Of a DNA stretch of 64,000 bases, positions 56,459-64,000 are shown in pieces. The notes beneath the pieces were generated by a model. The model saw only the letters and a list, made by a program, of their open reading frames with translations, had not been told where the DNA came from and did no database searches. Within the stretch, counting starts at the first letter, position 1. Each line of letters opens with the position of its first letter. Both the position numbers and the translations under genes were made by a program. Origin of the DNA: an uncultured Rhodospirillales bacterium (GTDB lineage: Bacteria > Pseudomonadota > Alphaproteobacteria > Acetobacterales > Acetobacteraceae); contig CAIYSR010000162.1 of assembly GCA_903928895.1 (NCBI GenBank), positions 1-64,000 of the forward strand. Reading direction: 5' to 3'.

Positions 56459-57610
56459 TCAGACGATGGTGGATTGAAGCGCCTTCAGCGTCGCGGCCAT
56501 GGTCGACGCCACCGAAAGTTTCACCCCGAACGGGGTGTCGCCATCGAGCTTCTGCAGCATCGGGCTGGACTGGGTATAGGCGACGTATTCGCCAAGTATC
56601 CCCTTCGCCTGCTGCGTCAGACGGGCATGCGCGTTCGGGTCCCCCTCGTTGAGCATCGCATCGAGCGCATCAAGCAGCCTCTCGTCGAGCCGGGCGAGGA
56701 CTTCGTCGAGTTGCCCGAGCGCGCCAAGCACCGCCGCCTCCGCCGCATCACCTTTGGCCGCCGCCGCGACCGCCGTCTTGAGCCCCTGCAGTTCGCCGCC
56801 CACCCGCTTGCGCGCCGATTCCCAGATCAGGCGGGATTTCTGCATCGTCACGAACTTGCCTTGCGCCACAGCAGGTTTCGGAGCCGCCGGCTGCGGTGCT
56901 GCGGAGCTCGGCGCGCTCTGGCCGTTCTGGGCGGAGCCGAGCAATGACTTCAAACCCGCGATTGCAACGGCGGCCCCATCGGGATCGTTGCTCCGGATCG
57001 CCAGCGTCGCCGCCATTGCGGCCTTCTTCATTTGATCAGCCTTGCCGGCATCGTTGCCCGCCGCCGCGGTAATCTGCGGAATCAGCGTCGCGAGTTCGGC
57101 CCGAACGCCTGACATATCCGGCGGCGGCGGCGGCGCTTCGGGGATCGGAGGGGGCGCAGGCGGCACAGCATCCTGCGGCGCCGGCGCGGCGCTCGCCGCT
57201 TCCGGCTGCGGCGGCTGCTCGTCCTCGGGCTCATCCTCGATCGACAAATCGACGTTGAGCTCGACCTTCTGGTAAGGCACCCGCTTGACCACCTCGACCA
57301 GCTTCACCCGCATCGAGCCCGGGGCTTCCTTGTTGATGAAGAAGCGGACCATGCCGGAATCGTAGTCGGTATCCACCAGGGCCCTTCCGTAGCGGATGGT
57401 GCTTGTGTTCAGTTGCAGCTTCGCCTTGCTCGCCTCGGCCTTCAGCATGGCGGCCACCTTCTTGGGCTTGGCCTTCTTGTCCAGCAGGATCAGCCCTTCG
57501 CCACCCGCGGTCAGCGCGATCGCCGCCTGTACCGGCTCGCGCTTGGAGAGCGCCAGCAGCGGTTTCATCTTGTCGGTCGTCATGATCGTGTCGGATGCCG
57601 GATCGGCCAT
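56459..57610 (-). CDS. Hypothetical protein with Pro-rich linkers
   Basis: The product has 383 residues from the ATG at 57610 (MADPASDTIMTTDKMKPLLA). I do not recognise it. Residues 1-125 are an alpha/beta region, rich in lysine (LDKKAKPKKVAAMLKAEASK). Residues 127-166 are a Glu/Pro linker (EDEQPPQPEAASAAPAPQDA...), 170-225 helical, 228-250 another Ala/Pro linker, and 250-383 a helical C-terminus. No signal peptide or membrane segment. It is divergent from the DUF1217 gene with 164 bp between the two starts. Function unknown. Confidence 0.75.
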   Translation of the reverse strand: MADPASDTIMTTDKMKPLLALSKREPVQAAIALTAGGEGLILLDKKAKPKKVAAMLKAEASKAKLQLNTSTIRYGRALVDTDYDSGMVRFFINKEAPGSMRVKLVEVVKRVPYQKVELNVDLSIEDEPEDEQPPQPEAASAAPAPQDAVPPAPPPIPEAPPPPPDMSGVRAELATLIPQITAAAGNDAGKADQMKKAAMAATLAIRSNDPDGAAVAIAGLKSLLGSAQNGQSAPSSAAPQPAAPKPAVAQGKFVTMQKSRLIWESARKRVGGELQGLKTAVAAAAKGDAAEAAVLGALGQLDEVLARLDERLLDALDAMLNEGDPNAHARLTQQAKGILGEYVAYTQSSPMLQKLDGDTPFGVKLSVASTMAATLKALQSTIV

Positions 57611-57774
57611 CTGAGGTTCCCCGCCGCCGTCTGTTTGTTGTGCTTGCACAGTAGCGACGACCACGTCTCGAGGAAAGGCCCATTCGCGTGGCTTCGCCAA
57701 CGAGCGCAGGTCCGGTGCCGCTTCATGGTTTGTTGATCGTCTCGATGTAGTGTCGCCGGCGGAGGATCTCGGCC

Positions 57775-58617
57775 ATGAGTGGCAGTATTGACTACACCGT
57801 GCTTTTCCCCGCCTCGGCGACGCCTGCCGATGGGCTGGTCGGCGCGCTCTACGGAAGCGCCGCACCCGCCGCCGCGTCCAGCCCGCTGCAAGCCCTCCGC
57901 GCCGCCGAAACCAACGAAAGCCGCGACATCGCCGTCACCGCGAAGCAGCCGCAGGTCGCGCGCGAGGTCGCCGCCTTTCGCGCGGCGGTGGCCAAAGCGA
58001 AAACGCCGGCCGAACTGCTGCGCAACCCGGCCGCACTCAAGGTGTTGCTCACGGCTGGGGGTCTGTCCGACCAGATCGCCTATCCGGCGTTGGCCCAGCG
58101 CGCGCTGCTGTCAAACACGAAGGACAAGGCCGCGCTGGCGAACAAGCTGAACGTCGTCGACTCGCGCTGGCAACCTTTCGTGCAGACCTATGATTTCGCC
58201 AACAAGGGTCTCTCGGTACTGACCAAGCCGCAGGTCCTGTCCAGCATCGCCAATGCCTATGCCGAGGTCAGCTGGCGCCAGTCGCTCGACGCCACCACCC
58301 CGGGCTTGTCCAACGCCCTGTCGTTCCGCGCCCAGGCCGCGGGCGTGACGTCGGTCGACCAGATCCTCGGCAATCCGATCCTGCGCGATGTCATCACCAC
58401 CGCGCTCAACATCCCCAAGCAGATCGCCTTCCAGGGCATCCCGACCCAGGAGCGCGCGATCTCGACCCGGCTCGATCTCGCCAAACTCAAGGACAAGCAC
58501 TTCGTCGATACGCTGACCCAGAACTATCTGCTGAACAAGGCAAACGACGGCACTCAGACCACCGGCCAGGCCAGCATCGAGCAACTCGCCAGCCGCGCGG
58601 CCGGCCTCGTCGTCTGA
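57775..58617 (+). CDS. DUF1217-domain protein (flagellar-associated family)
   Basis: The product has 280 residues from the ATG at 57775, behind a CGGAGGATC site. The blocks QVAREVAAFRAAVAKAKTPA (about residues 60-79) and LLTAGGLSDQIAYPALAQRA match the DUF1217 pattern, a family of alphaproteobacterial proteins that I recall as often located beside flagellar basal-body genes. No flagellar gene is near here, so this would be a stand-alone paralogue. No signal peptide is evident. Repeat copy D follows in the convergent gap to adenine deaminase. Confidence 0.78.
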   Translation: MSGSIDYTVLFPASATPADGLVGALYGSAAPAAASSPLQALRAAETNESRDIAVTAKQPQVAREVAAFRAAVAKAKTPAELLRNPAALKVLLTAGGLSDQIAYPALAQRALLSNTKDKAALANKLNVVDSRWQPFVQTYDFANKGLSVLTKPQVLSSIANAYAEVSWRQSLDATTPGLSNALSFRAQAAGVTSVDQILGNPILRDVITTALNIPKQIAFQGIPTQERAISTRLDLAKLKDKHFVDTLTQNYLLNKANDGTQTTGQASIEQLASRAAGLVV

Positions 58618-58663
58618 GTTATGGCAACCCCCGGGAAATAATGATGCGGTCTTGATTTTGTAG

Positions 58664-58820
58664 GGAAGCGCTTCTTTTTTGAAAAAAGGAAGCAAAAAAC
58701 TTTTATCGACGGGAGTCGGCCGTTTCATCCACGGGGAAGCCACGGGTAAAGTTTTTTTGCTTCTTTTTTTCCAAAAAAAAGAAGTACTTCCTTCCTGGCT
58801 GCTATTCCTTCTCCGCGATC
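58664..58820. repeat. A/T-tract double-hairpin repeat, copy D (reverse orientation)
   Basis: This is the reverse complement of copies A and B: GGAAGCG at 58664, hairpin CTTC-T6/A6-GGAAG, central segment with CGTTTCATCCACGGGGAAGC, and the second hairpin G-T7-GCTTC-T7 against A8-GAAG ending near 58791. Its outer flank, read on the minus strand, is GATCGCGGAGAAGGAA, then AGCAGC and AGGAAGGAAG, matching copy B at all but two of about 34 positions. That flank is the last 20 nt of the adenine deaminase gene plus what follows it. Confidence 0.85.
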
Positions 58821-60577
58821 AATGCCGACGGGAACACCGCGCCGGTGGTCCCATCGGTGATTCCGCGATCCGTGACATGCGGCCCCGGATTGCAGGCGAG
58901 GCTCGCGCCGACGATGGCCTTGAACGTCAGGATCGGCGGCTGCCAGTCGACGATCCGGTCCGCTGCCGCCTTCAGTGCGGCAAATCCAGCCGCCACCTCC
59001 ACCGCCGGCGCATCCGAAATCAAGCCGCACACCGGCAAGGCCAACAGCGCCTTTACCCGGCCGTCGGCCGCGACGGCCATGCCCCCGCCGCAGCCGATCA
59101 ACGCATTGGCCGCCGCCGTCATGTCGGCCGGCTCGCGCCCGAACACGACGAGATTATGGCTGTCATGGGCGACCGTCGTCGCGATCGCGCCGCGCCAGCT
59201 TGACCAGCCCTCCAGCACGCCGAGCACCGCCGCCGCCGGCGCCCGCCCATGACGATGGATCACCGCCATCATGATGGTGTGGTCGGGCAGCCGCACCACA
59301 CCATTGTCCACCGCCGCCACCGTTTCGCCCCACTCGGTGAAGCGCGGCTTGTTGACCGTCCGCAGCCGCGCCCGGTCACCCCGCGCGCCGAGCATGAAAT
59401 CGCCCGGCACCAGCGGGGCAAGATGCATGGTATCGCCGGGCAAAGGAGCCGGATCGGGCCGCAGCGGCACCACCAGCGCTCCGCCTTGCGCCACCACCCG
59501 GCCGGACGCCAGCACAACGGCGGCCTGCATTGAAACCAGGTCGTCGAAGATCACGATATCGCCGCGCCGCCCCGGCGCCACGAGCCCAAGATCACGCCGG
59601 CCCAGACGCATCGCCGCGTTCAGCGTCGCACAGCGCAGCGCGTCGATCGGCTTCATCCCGTAGGCCACCAGCCGCCGCAGCACGTCACGCATGCCCCCCG
59701 CGGTGGTCAGGTCGTCGGGGAAAATATCGTCGGTGCAAACCGTCAGCGTCTGCGGCACATGGGCCAGCTTTGCCAAGGCCTCGACCGCACCGGGCAGCAC
59801 GTAGTCGTGTGACCCGCGCAGCTCCACCGTATATCCGGCCCGCAGCTTGGCCAGCAGGTCGGTCCCGGACGTGATCTCGTGGTCGCTCTCGATCCCCGCC
59901 GCGGCGAACCCCGCCAGATCGGCCCCGGCCAGGCCGCGCCCGTGCCCGCAGACCAGCTTGCCGGCGGCCAGACCTGCTCCGACCACGCTCCCCATATGGG
60001 CGCTGCGCTCCAGCACGCCGCGCATGTCCATCACCTCGGCAACCCCGATCACCTCCGGCCAGGCCAGCATTTCCGCCAACTCGGGCCCCTCGAACGCGGC
60101 GCCTGCACGCTCCAGGCCGGGCGCCGAGGGCACGCAGGACGGGGCCAGGATCAGCACCCGCAACGGCAGATCGCGCGACGCCGCGACCGCCCAGCGCACG
60201 CCGTCGAGTCCCAGCACATTGCCGAGTTCGTGCGGGTCCCAGCACAATGTCGTTGTCCCCTGCGGCACCACCACTTCGGCATAGCGCCGCGGCGTGACCA
60301 TCGAGCTTTCGATGTGCATATGCGTGTCGATCAGCCCCGGCGCCACGATTTTCCCGGTCGCATCGATCACCTGCGCCGCATCCGTCCGCGCGCCCGGGGC
60401 ATGAACCGACGCGATCAGCGGCCCCACCAGCCCGACATCGGCCGCCCGCAATTCGGATGTCGCCACATCCGCCAGCGTCCCGCCGGTGATGACCACGTCG
60501 AACGGCGCCTCCCCGCGCGCCGCCCGCACCGCCCGATCGCGAAGTCCTGCCTCGTTGATATCCGCCGGCTCACCCAT
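58802..60577 (-). CDS. ade: Adenine deaminase
   Basis: Adenine deaminase converts adenine to hypoxanthine in purine salvage. The product has 591 residues from the ATG at 60577, preferred over the ATG at 60607 because GGAGGGC lies 4 nt before it. Metal-binding HxH is in GLIDTHMHIESSMVTP, with the second-site PHELGNVLG and DHEITSGTD, and the C-terminal part has VAHDSHNLVVFG and GGGMAVAADG, all typical of the Ade family. The last codons (ALIAEKE) lie in the flank of repeat copy D. It is divergent from the aminotransferase with 166 bp between starts. Confidence 0.93.
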   Translation of the reverse strand: MGEPADINEAGLRDRAVRAARGEAPFDVVITGGTLADVATSELRAADVGLVGPLIASVHAPGARTDAAQVIDATGKIVAPGLIDTHMHIESSMVTPRRYAEVVVPQGTTTLCWDPHELGNVLGLDGVRWAVAASRDLPLRVLILAPSCVPSAPGLERAGAAFEGPELAEMLAWPEVIGVAEVMDMRGVLERSAHMGSVVGAGLAAGKLVCGHGRGLAGADLAGFAAAGIESDHEITSGTDLLAKLRAGYTVELRGSHDYVLPGAVEALAKLAHVPQTLTVCTDDIFPDDLTTAGGMRDVLRRLVAYGMKPIDALRCATLNAAMRLGRRDLGLVAPGRRGDIVIFDDLVSMQAAVVLASGRVVAQGGALVVPLRPDPAPLPGDTMHLAPLVPGDFMLGARGDRARLRTVNKPRFTEWGETVAAVDNGVVRLPDHTIMMAVIHRHGRAPAAAVLGVLEGWSSWRGAIATTVAHDSHNLVVFGREPADMTAAANALIGCGGGMAVAADGRVKALLALPVCGLISDAPAVEVAAGFAALKAAADRIVDWQPPILTFKAIVGASLACNPGPHVTDRGITDGTTGAVFPSALIAEKE

Positions 60578-60743
60578 GCCGCCCTCCGAATACAGGTGGA
60601 TCGTCATTTAATGGTCGTTTTTGCCGAAATGGAACAGTACCCCGGCTTCGAAGGCGAAGCAGGAAACTTGACCCTTCCCCTCCCTCGCGTTGACAGCGAC
60701 AGGCCGATCCGGGAGGCTCGCCGGCAAAGCCAGGGAGACCAGC

Positions 60744-62054
60744 ATGAATCAGGTCACTGCCACCGAGCGGCGCAACTGGGCGGAGGGTAGCCTCGCGTTC
60801 GACGAGAGCCGCAGGCGCATCGCGGAGGCCTCGCAGTGGTTGGCCGGAGGCGTGTCGTCGAATTTCCGCCTCGGCATATCGCCCACGCCGCTCGTCCTCG
60901 AGCGCGCCGATGGCGCCTATCTTTTCGATGCCGATGGCAATCGTCTGATCGACTACTATCTCGGCATGGGCCCGATGATCCTCGGCCATACCCCGCGCGA
61001 CGTGATCGCGGCAGCCACCGAGCAGATGCAGAAGGGCCTGCTCTATGGCGGCCAGTCCGGCCCGGAGACCGAGGCGGCCCGCCTGTTTTGCGATATGGTG
61101 CCGTGCGCCGAGCTGATGCGCTTCTGCTCCTCCGGCAGCGAGGCGGTGCAATGCGCGCTCCGCCTCGCCCGCACCGCCACCGGCCGACGGGTCATCATCA
61201 AGTTCGAGGGCCACTACCACGGCTGGTTCGACAATATCCTGTGGTCCACCACCCCGCCCGCCGGTGCCACCGGCCCGGTCGCGGGGAGCAAGGGGCAGCA
61301 AACCACCACCGATGAAATCGAGGTGCTGCCGTGGAATGACCTTGCCACGCTGACGGCGCGCCTGGCGCGGGGCGACATCGCCGGCGTGATCATGGAAGCG
61401 ATCATGTGCAACCAGGGCGCGATCCACCCGCGCCCCGGCTACCTCGAGGGCGTGCGCGAGGCCTGTACGAAGTACGGCACCGTGCTGGTGTTCGACGAGG
61501 TCATTACCGGCTTCCGCGTCGGACCCGGCGGCGCCCAGGCGCTTCTGGGCGTGACACCCGATCTTGCGACGTTCGCCAAGGCGATCGCCAACGGATTCCC
61601 GGTCGCCGCGATCGGCGGTCGGCGGGACCTGATGGAGCTCATGACCCAGGGCGTGGTCCATGGCGGCACCTATAATGGCCAGGCGGTGGCGATGGCCGCG
61701 ACGGTGGCGGTGCTGAAACGCCTGCGCGACCCCGCGGTCCACGCCCTGATGGCTGCGCGCGGAACCCGGCTCATGCAGGGCATGCAGTCCGCCTTCGACG
61801 ATGCCGGCATCCCGGCCGTGGTTGCGGGCCTGCCGCAAATTTTCCACGTCGCGATCGGCATGACGGAGAGGCCAGCCAACTGGACCGACCTGCACAAGAT
61901 GGACCGCGCCCGCTACGTGAAATTCACCACCGCCCTGCTGCGCCACGGCGTTCGCGCCCTGGAACGCGGCGCGTGGTTCCTATCGACCGAGCACGACGAC
62001 GATGTGATCGCCTCCACCCTGGATGCCGTGAAGCGCGTGCTCAAGGAGATCTGA
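60744..62054 (+). CDS. Class III aminotransferase, glutamate-1-semialdehyde aminomutase-like
   Basis: The product has 436 residues from the ATG at 60744. It is a fold-I PLP enzyme. Typical blocks are LAGGVSSNFRLGISPTPLVL, DADGNRLIDYYLGMGPMILG, CSSGSEAVQCALRLARTATG, GHYHGWFDNILW and VFDEVITGFRVGPGGAQ; the PLP lysine is about Lys279 in TFAKAIANGFPVAAIGG. A true heme-pathway HemL would be of similar length, but HemL is usually elsewhere and the adjacent peptidase hints at an aminotransferase in amino-compound catabolism. The M81 gene starts 1 nt after the stop (62056). Confidence 0.88.
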   Translation: MNQVTATERRNWAEGSLAFDESRRRIAEASQWLAGGVSSNFRLGISPTPLVLERADGAYLFDADGNRLIDYYLGMGPMILGHTPRDVIAAATEQMQKGLLYGGQSGPETEAARLFCDMVPCAELMRFCSSGSEAVQCALRLARTATGRRVIIKFEGHYHGWFDNILWSTTPPAGATGPVAGSKGQQTTTDEIEVLPWNDLATLTARLARGDIAGVIMEAIMCNQGAIHPRPGYLEGVREACTKYGTVLVFDEVITGFRVGPGGAQALLGVTPDLATFAKAIANGFPVAAIGGRRDLMELMTQGVVHGGTYNGQAVAMAATVAVLKRLRDPAVHALMAARGTRLMQGMQSAFDDAGIPAVVAGLPQIFHVAIGMTERPANWTDLHKMDRARYVKFTTALLRHGVRALERGAWFLSTEHDDDVIASTLDAVKRVLKEI

Positions 62055-62055
62055 C

Positions 62056-63537
62056 ATGCGCATCGCGGTCGGCCAGTTCGGGCAGGAGACCAATACCTTC
62101 CTCTCCGTGCCGACCGAGGTGTCGACCTTCGAGGACGTCTATGTCCGCCGCGGCAATGCCATGCTGAGCGAATACGGCAATGCCAGGGTTGAAATCCCGG
62201 CCATGCTCGACGTCATCCGCGCGCATGGCGCCACCGCGGCGCCGCTGCTCGGCGCCTTCGCCGGCGCCGCCGGGCCATTGACGCGGGCGTGCTTCGAAGC
62301 CCTGGGGGGCGAACTCCTCCGCCGCCTGGCGGACGCCGGCCCGATCGACGGCGTGCTGCTGGCACTGCATGGCGCCATGGTGGTCGAGGACGAACCCGAC
62401 GCCGAGGGGGAACTGCTCGAGCGCGCCCGTGCCATCGTGCCCGCCCATGTCCCGATCGGCGTTTCGCTCGACCTGCACGGTCACATCACCCAGCGCATGC
62501 TGCAACCCAACGTCTTTCTGCTCGGCTTCCGCGAATACCCGCACATCGACCTCTACGAGACCGGTGAGCGCACCGCCCGCCTGTTGTTTGAGACCCTGGC
62601 CGGACGCCGCAAGCCGGTGATGGCGCTCGCGAAGCGGCCGATGGTGGTGTCTCCGATCAATGCCCGAACCACCGAGCCCCCGCTCTCCCGCGTCGTCGCG
62701 GCGGCACGTCGGATGGAAGCGGAGGGTCGCATCATCGAGGGGTCGCTGTTCCCGGTGCAGCCGTGGATGGATGTCCCCGGGCTCGGCTTCGCCGCCCTGG
62801 TTTGCGCCGATGGCGACGTTGCGGCGGCGCGCACTGCGGCGCAGGAACTTGCGGACATGGCCTGGGCGGCGCGTGAAGCGTTCATCCCGGACCTGGTACC
62901 GCTGGAGGAGGCCATTCGTGTCGGCCTGACCTCCGAGGGGCTCACGGCTGTGGGCGATGGCGGCGATGCGCCGTCGAGCGGCGCCGCCGCCGACAACACC
63001 GCGGTGCTGCGCGCCCTCCTCAAGGCCAAGGCGGATACGGCGGGGCGCACCACGCTGCTCACCTTGTGCGACCCTGGGGCGGCCAACGCGGCGGCTGCGG
63101 CCGGGATCGGCGCCGTCGTCACGCTCAAGGTTGGGCACAAGATGAGCTCCGACGGAGAACCGATTGAAATAACAGGAAAGGTCCAGGCGCTTACGGACGG
63201 CCACTACGTGATGCGAGATGCGGGGGCCGAGGGGATGGCGATGGAGATGGGGCTGACCGCGGTGCTCGCGATCGGGGACATCCGCCTTGCCATTCGCTCG
63301 TTGCGCGGCCTCGAATGGGATACCGCGATGTACACCTCAGTCGGGCTACAACCGGCCCACGCCGCCCTGGTGTTCGCCAAGTCGCCGTCGCATTTCCGGG
63401 TATCCTACGGCCCCATCGCCGCGCGCATCCTGGCCGCCGATACGCCGGGGACGACGACAGGAAACATCATGCGGCTCGCCTTCACCAACGTGACCCGCCC
63501 GCTTTGGCCGTTCGACGCCTTCCCCGAACAGAACTGA
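62056..63537 (+). CDS. M81-family metallopeptidase (MlrC-like)
   Basis: The product has 493 residues from the ATG at 62056, coupled to the aminotransferase. MlrC-type proteins are zinc metallopeptidases, named from microcystin breakdown, but most relatives act on unknown amino compounds. Metal-site candidates are Glu/His in GQETNTFL near residue 10, Asp and His in GVSLDLHGHITQRM, and a His in YPHIDLYETG. The conserved VNARTTEPPMxxI-type block is present as PINARTTEPPLSRVV, and the C-terminal RLAFTNVTRPLWPFD is typical. No signal peptide. Confidence 0.9.
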   Translation: MRIAVGQFGQETNTFLSVPTEVSTFEDVYVRRGNAMLSEYGNARVEIPAMLDVIRAHGATAAPLLGAFAGAAGPLTRACFEALGGELLRRLADAGPIDGVLLALHGAMVVEDEPDAEGELLERARAIVPAHVPIGVSLDLHGHITQRMLQPNVFLLGFREYPHIDLYETGERTARLLFETLAGRRKPVMALAKRPMVVSPINARTTEPPLSRVVAAARRMEAEGRIIEGSLFPVQPWMDVPGLGFAALVCADGDVAAARTAAQELADMAWAAREAFIPDLVPLEEAIRVGLTSEGLTAVGDGGDAPSSGAAADNTAVLRALLKAKADTAGRTTLLTLCDPGAANAAAAAGIGAVVTLKVGHKMSSDGEPIEITGKVQALTDGHYVMRDAGAEGMAMEMGLTAVLAIGDIRLAIRSLRGLEWDTAMYTSVGLQPAHAALVFAKSPSHFRVSYGPIAARILAADTPGTTTGNIMRLAFTNVTRPLWPFDAFPEQN

Positions 63538-63575
63538 GCACCGCCTGACCCTGGGACATTCGGCACCGAACGATG

Positions 63576-63600
63576 ATGCAATATATCAGTTATATTGCAT
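63576..63600. promoter_or_regulatory. Perfect 10-bp-arm palindrome, possible operator
   Basis: ATGCAATATA and TATATTGCAT flank a 5-nt centre (TCAGT), an exact inverted repeat in an A/T-rich patch of otherwise GC-rich DNA. It lies 39 bp after the M81 stop and 111 bp before the rpiB ATG. The symmetry and length fit a dimeric regulator site (GntR-like or TetR-like). Its arms are A/T-rich and not followed by a T-run, so it is not a convincing terminator. Confidence 0.45.
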
Positions 63601-63711
63601 AACTAAAAGCTTGCGTTCTGCTGCCTTGCGGGGCATCCCTGCATGCCGGCATTGCGTGCGCTCGGCGGGCAGGCAATACACGGGCGACCGCTCCCGTGAT
63701 ACAGGCGCATC

Positions 63712-64000
63712 ATGCCGAACATCGTTCTTTCACAAGATACTCCCGTCGTCGCGCTGGCTTGCGATCATGCCGGGTTTCCCCTCAAGGCCGCCGTGCAGGC
63801 GCTGCTCGAGCGCGCCGGCTGCATCGTGCTCGACCGCGGCACCGCAAGCGCGGAACGGGTCGATTATCCCGATTTCGCCCACCTCGCTTGCCACGACGTC
63901 ACAGCAGGGCGCGCGAGCTGCGCGGTGCTGATCTGCGGCAGCGGCGTCGGCATGTCGATCGCCGCCAACCGACACCCGGAAATCCGGTGCGTGCTCGCGC
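63712..64000 (+). CDS. rpiB: Ribose-5-phosphate isomerase B (3' end outside window)
   Basis: RpiB interconverts ribose-5-phosphate and ribulose-5-phosphate. The ATG at 63712 gives about 96 residues before the window ends. Family features are LACDHAGFPLKAAVQALLE, the LDRGTASAERVDYPDFAHLA block, and the active-site Cys in CAVLICGSGVGMSIAANRHP. The gene runs off the end, so length and C-terminus cannot be checked. A palindromic candidate operator is upstream at 63576. Confidence 0.92.
   Translation, partial: MPNIVLSQDTPVVALACDHAGFPLKAAVQALLERAGCIVLDRGTASAERVDYPDFAHLACHDVTAGRASCAVLICGSGVGMSIAANRHPEIRCVLA

Overview
The window is high-GC DNA with an alphaproteobacterial character. Its gene content, its A/T-tract hairpin repeats in otherwise GC-rich DNA, and a GAAC-N7-GAAC LexA-type box all point that way; I infer Acetobacteraceae or a near relative. 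It is ordinary chromosome rather than one large mobile element: two tRNA genes, an isoprenoid gene (ispE), glycine-cleavage genes, and many stand-alone catabolic and transport genes in short operons with 1-8 nt overlaps or gaps.

Layout. 1-4.3 kb: gcvT (5' end outside the window), gcvH and gcvP, meeting a small convergent gene. 4.7-7.3 kb: a TPR lipoprotein, ispE and tRNA-Gln(TTG), followed by a decayed serine-recombinase fragment and a palindromic repeat. 7.7-25.9 kb: MFS exporters, a PLP-dependent diaminopropionate ammonia-lyase-like enzyme coupled to an exported amidase, an FMN alpha-hydroxyacid oxidase, an enoyl-CoA hydratase and hydroxyisobutyrate dehydrogenase-like pair, a MmgE/PrpD protein, a four-gene minus-strand operon (LpxR-like, DUF1932-like, RidA-like, MFS), a TPR protein, a Gfo/Idh oxidoreductase and a YdjC-fold protein. 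tRNA-Ser(TGA) is at 25.9 kb, followed by palindromes and a frameshifted IS5-type transposase remnant. 26.7-33.3 kb: amidase, an orphan family-5 solute-binding protein, a D-aminoacylase-like amidohydrolase, a stand-alone Lrp/AsnC ligand domain and an Old Yellow Enzyme. 33.5-37.4 kb: SDR, pdxY, an NdvA-type ABC exporter and a CBS protein. 37.6-45.8 kb: small envelope proteins, a flavin reductase, an MFS protein, a methyltransferase/aldolase pair, a P450 and a second orphan solute-binding protein. 45.9-49.1 kb: a SWIM-SNF2 helicase. 49.2-50 kb: a scar with a long inverted repeat and a serine hydroxymethyltransferase-like remnant. 50.1-55.6 kb: a dppBCDF-type importer operon ending in a TPP-dependent enzyme. 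55.6-58.6 kb: a small membrane protein behind a LexA-type box, a receiver-only response regulator, an unknown Pro-rich protein and a DUF1217 protein. 58.8-64 kb: adenine deaminase, a class III aminotransferase, an M81 metallopeptidase and the start of rpiB.

How the genes fit together. Peptide and amide use is the recurring theme. There is one dipeptide-type importer without its own binding protein, two related orphan binding proteins, two amidases, a D-aminoacylase-like hydrolase and an M81 peptidase. Whether they form a pathway is inference.

The most unusual features are: (1) a four-copy hairpin repeat, one copy of which fills the expected dppC start and another of which forms the 3' end of the adenine deaminase gene; (2) a LexA-type box with a promoter in front of a 72-residue membrane protein; (3) palindromic repeats next to truncated gene remnants (serine recombinase, IS5 transposase, SHMT-like). 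I see no CRISPR array, prophage or rRNA.
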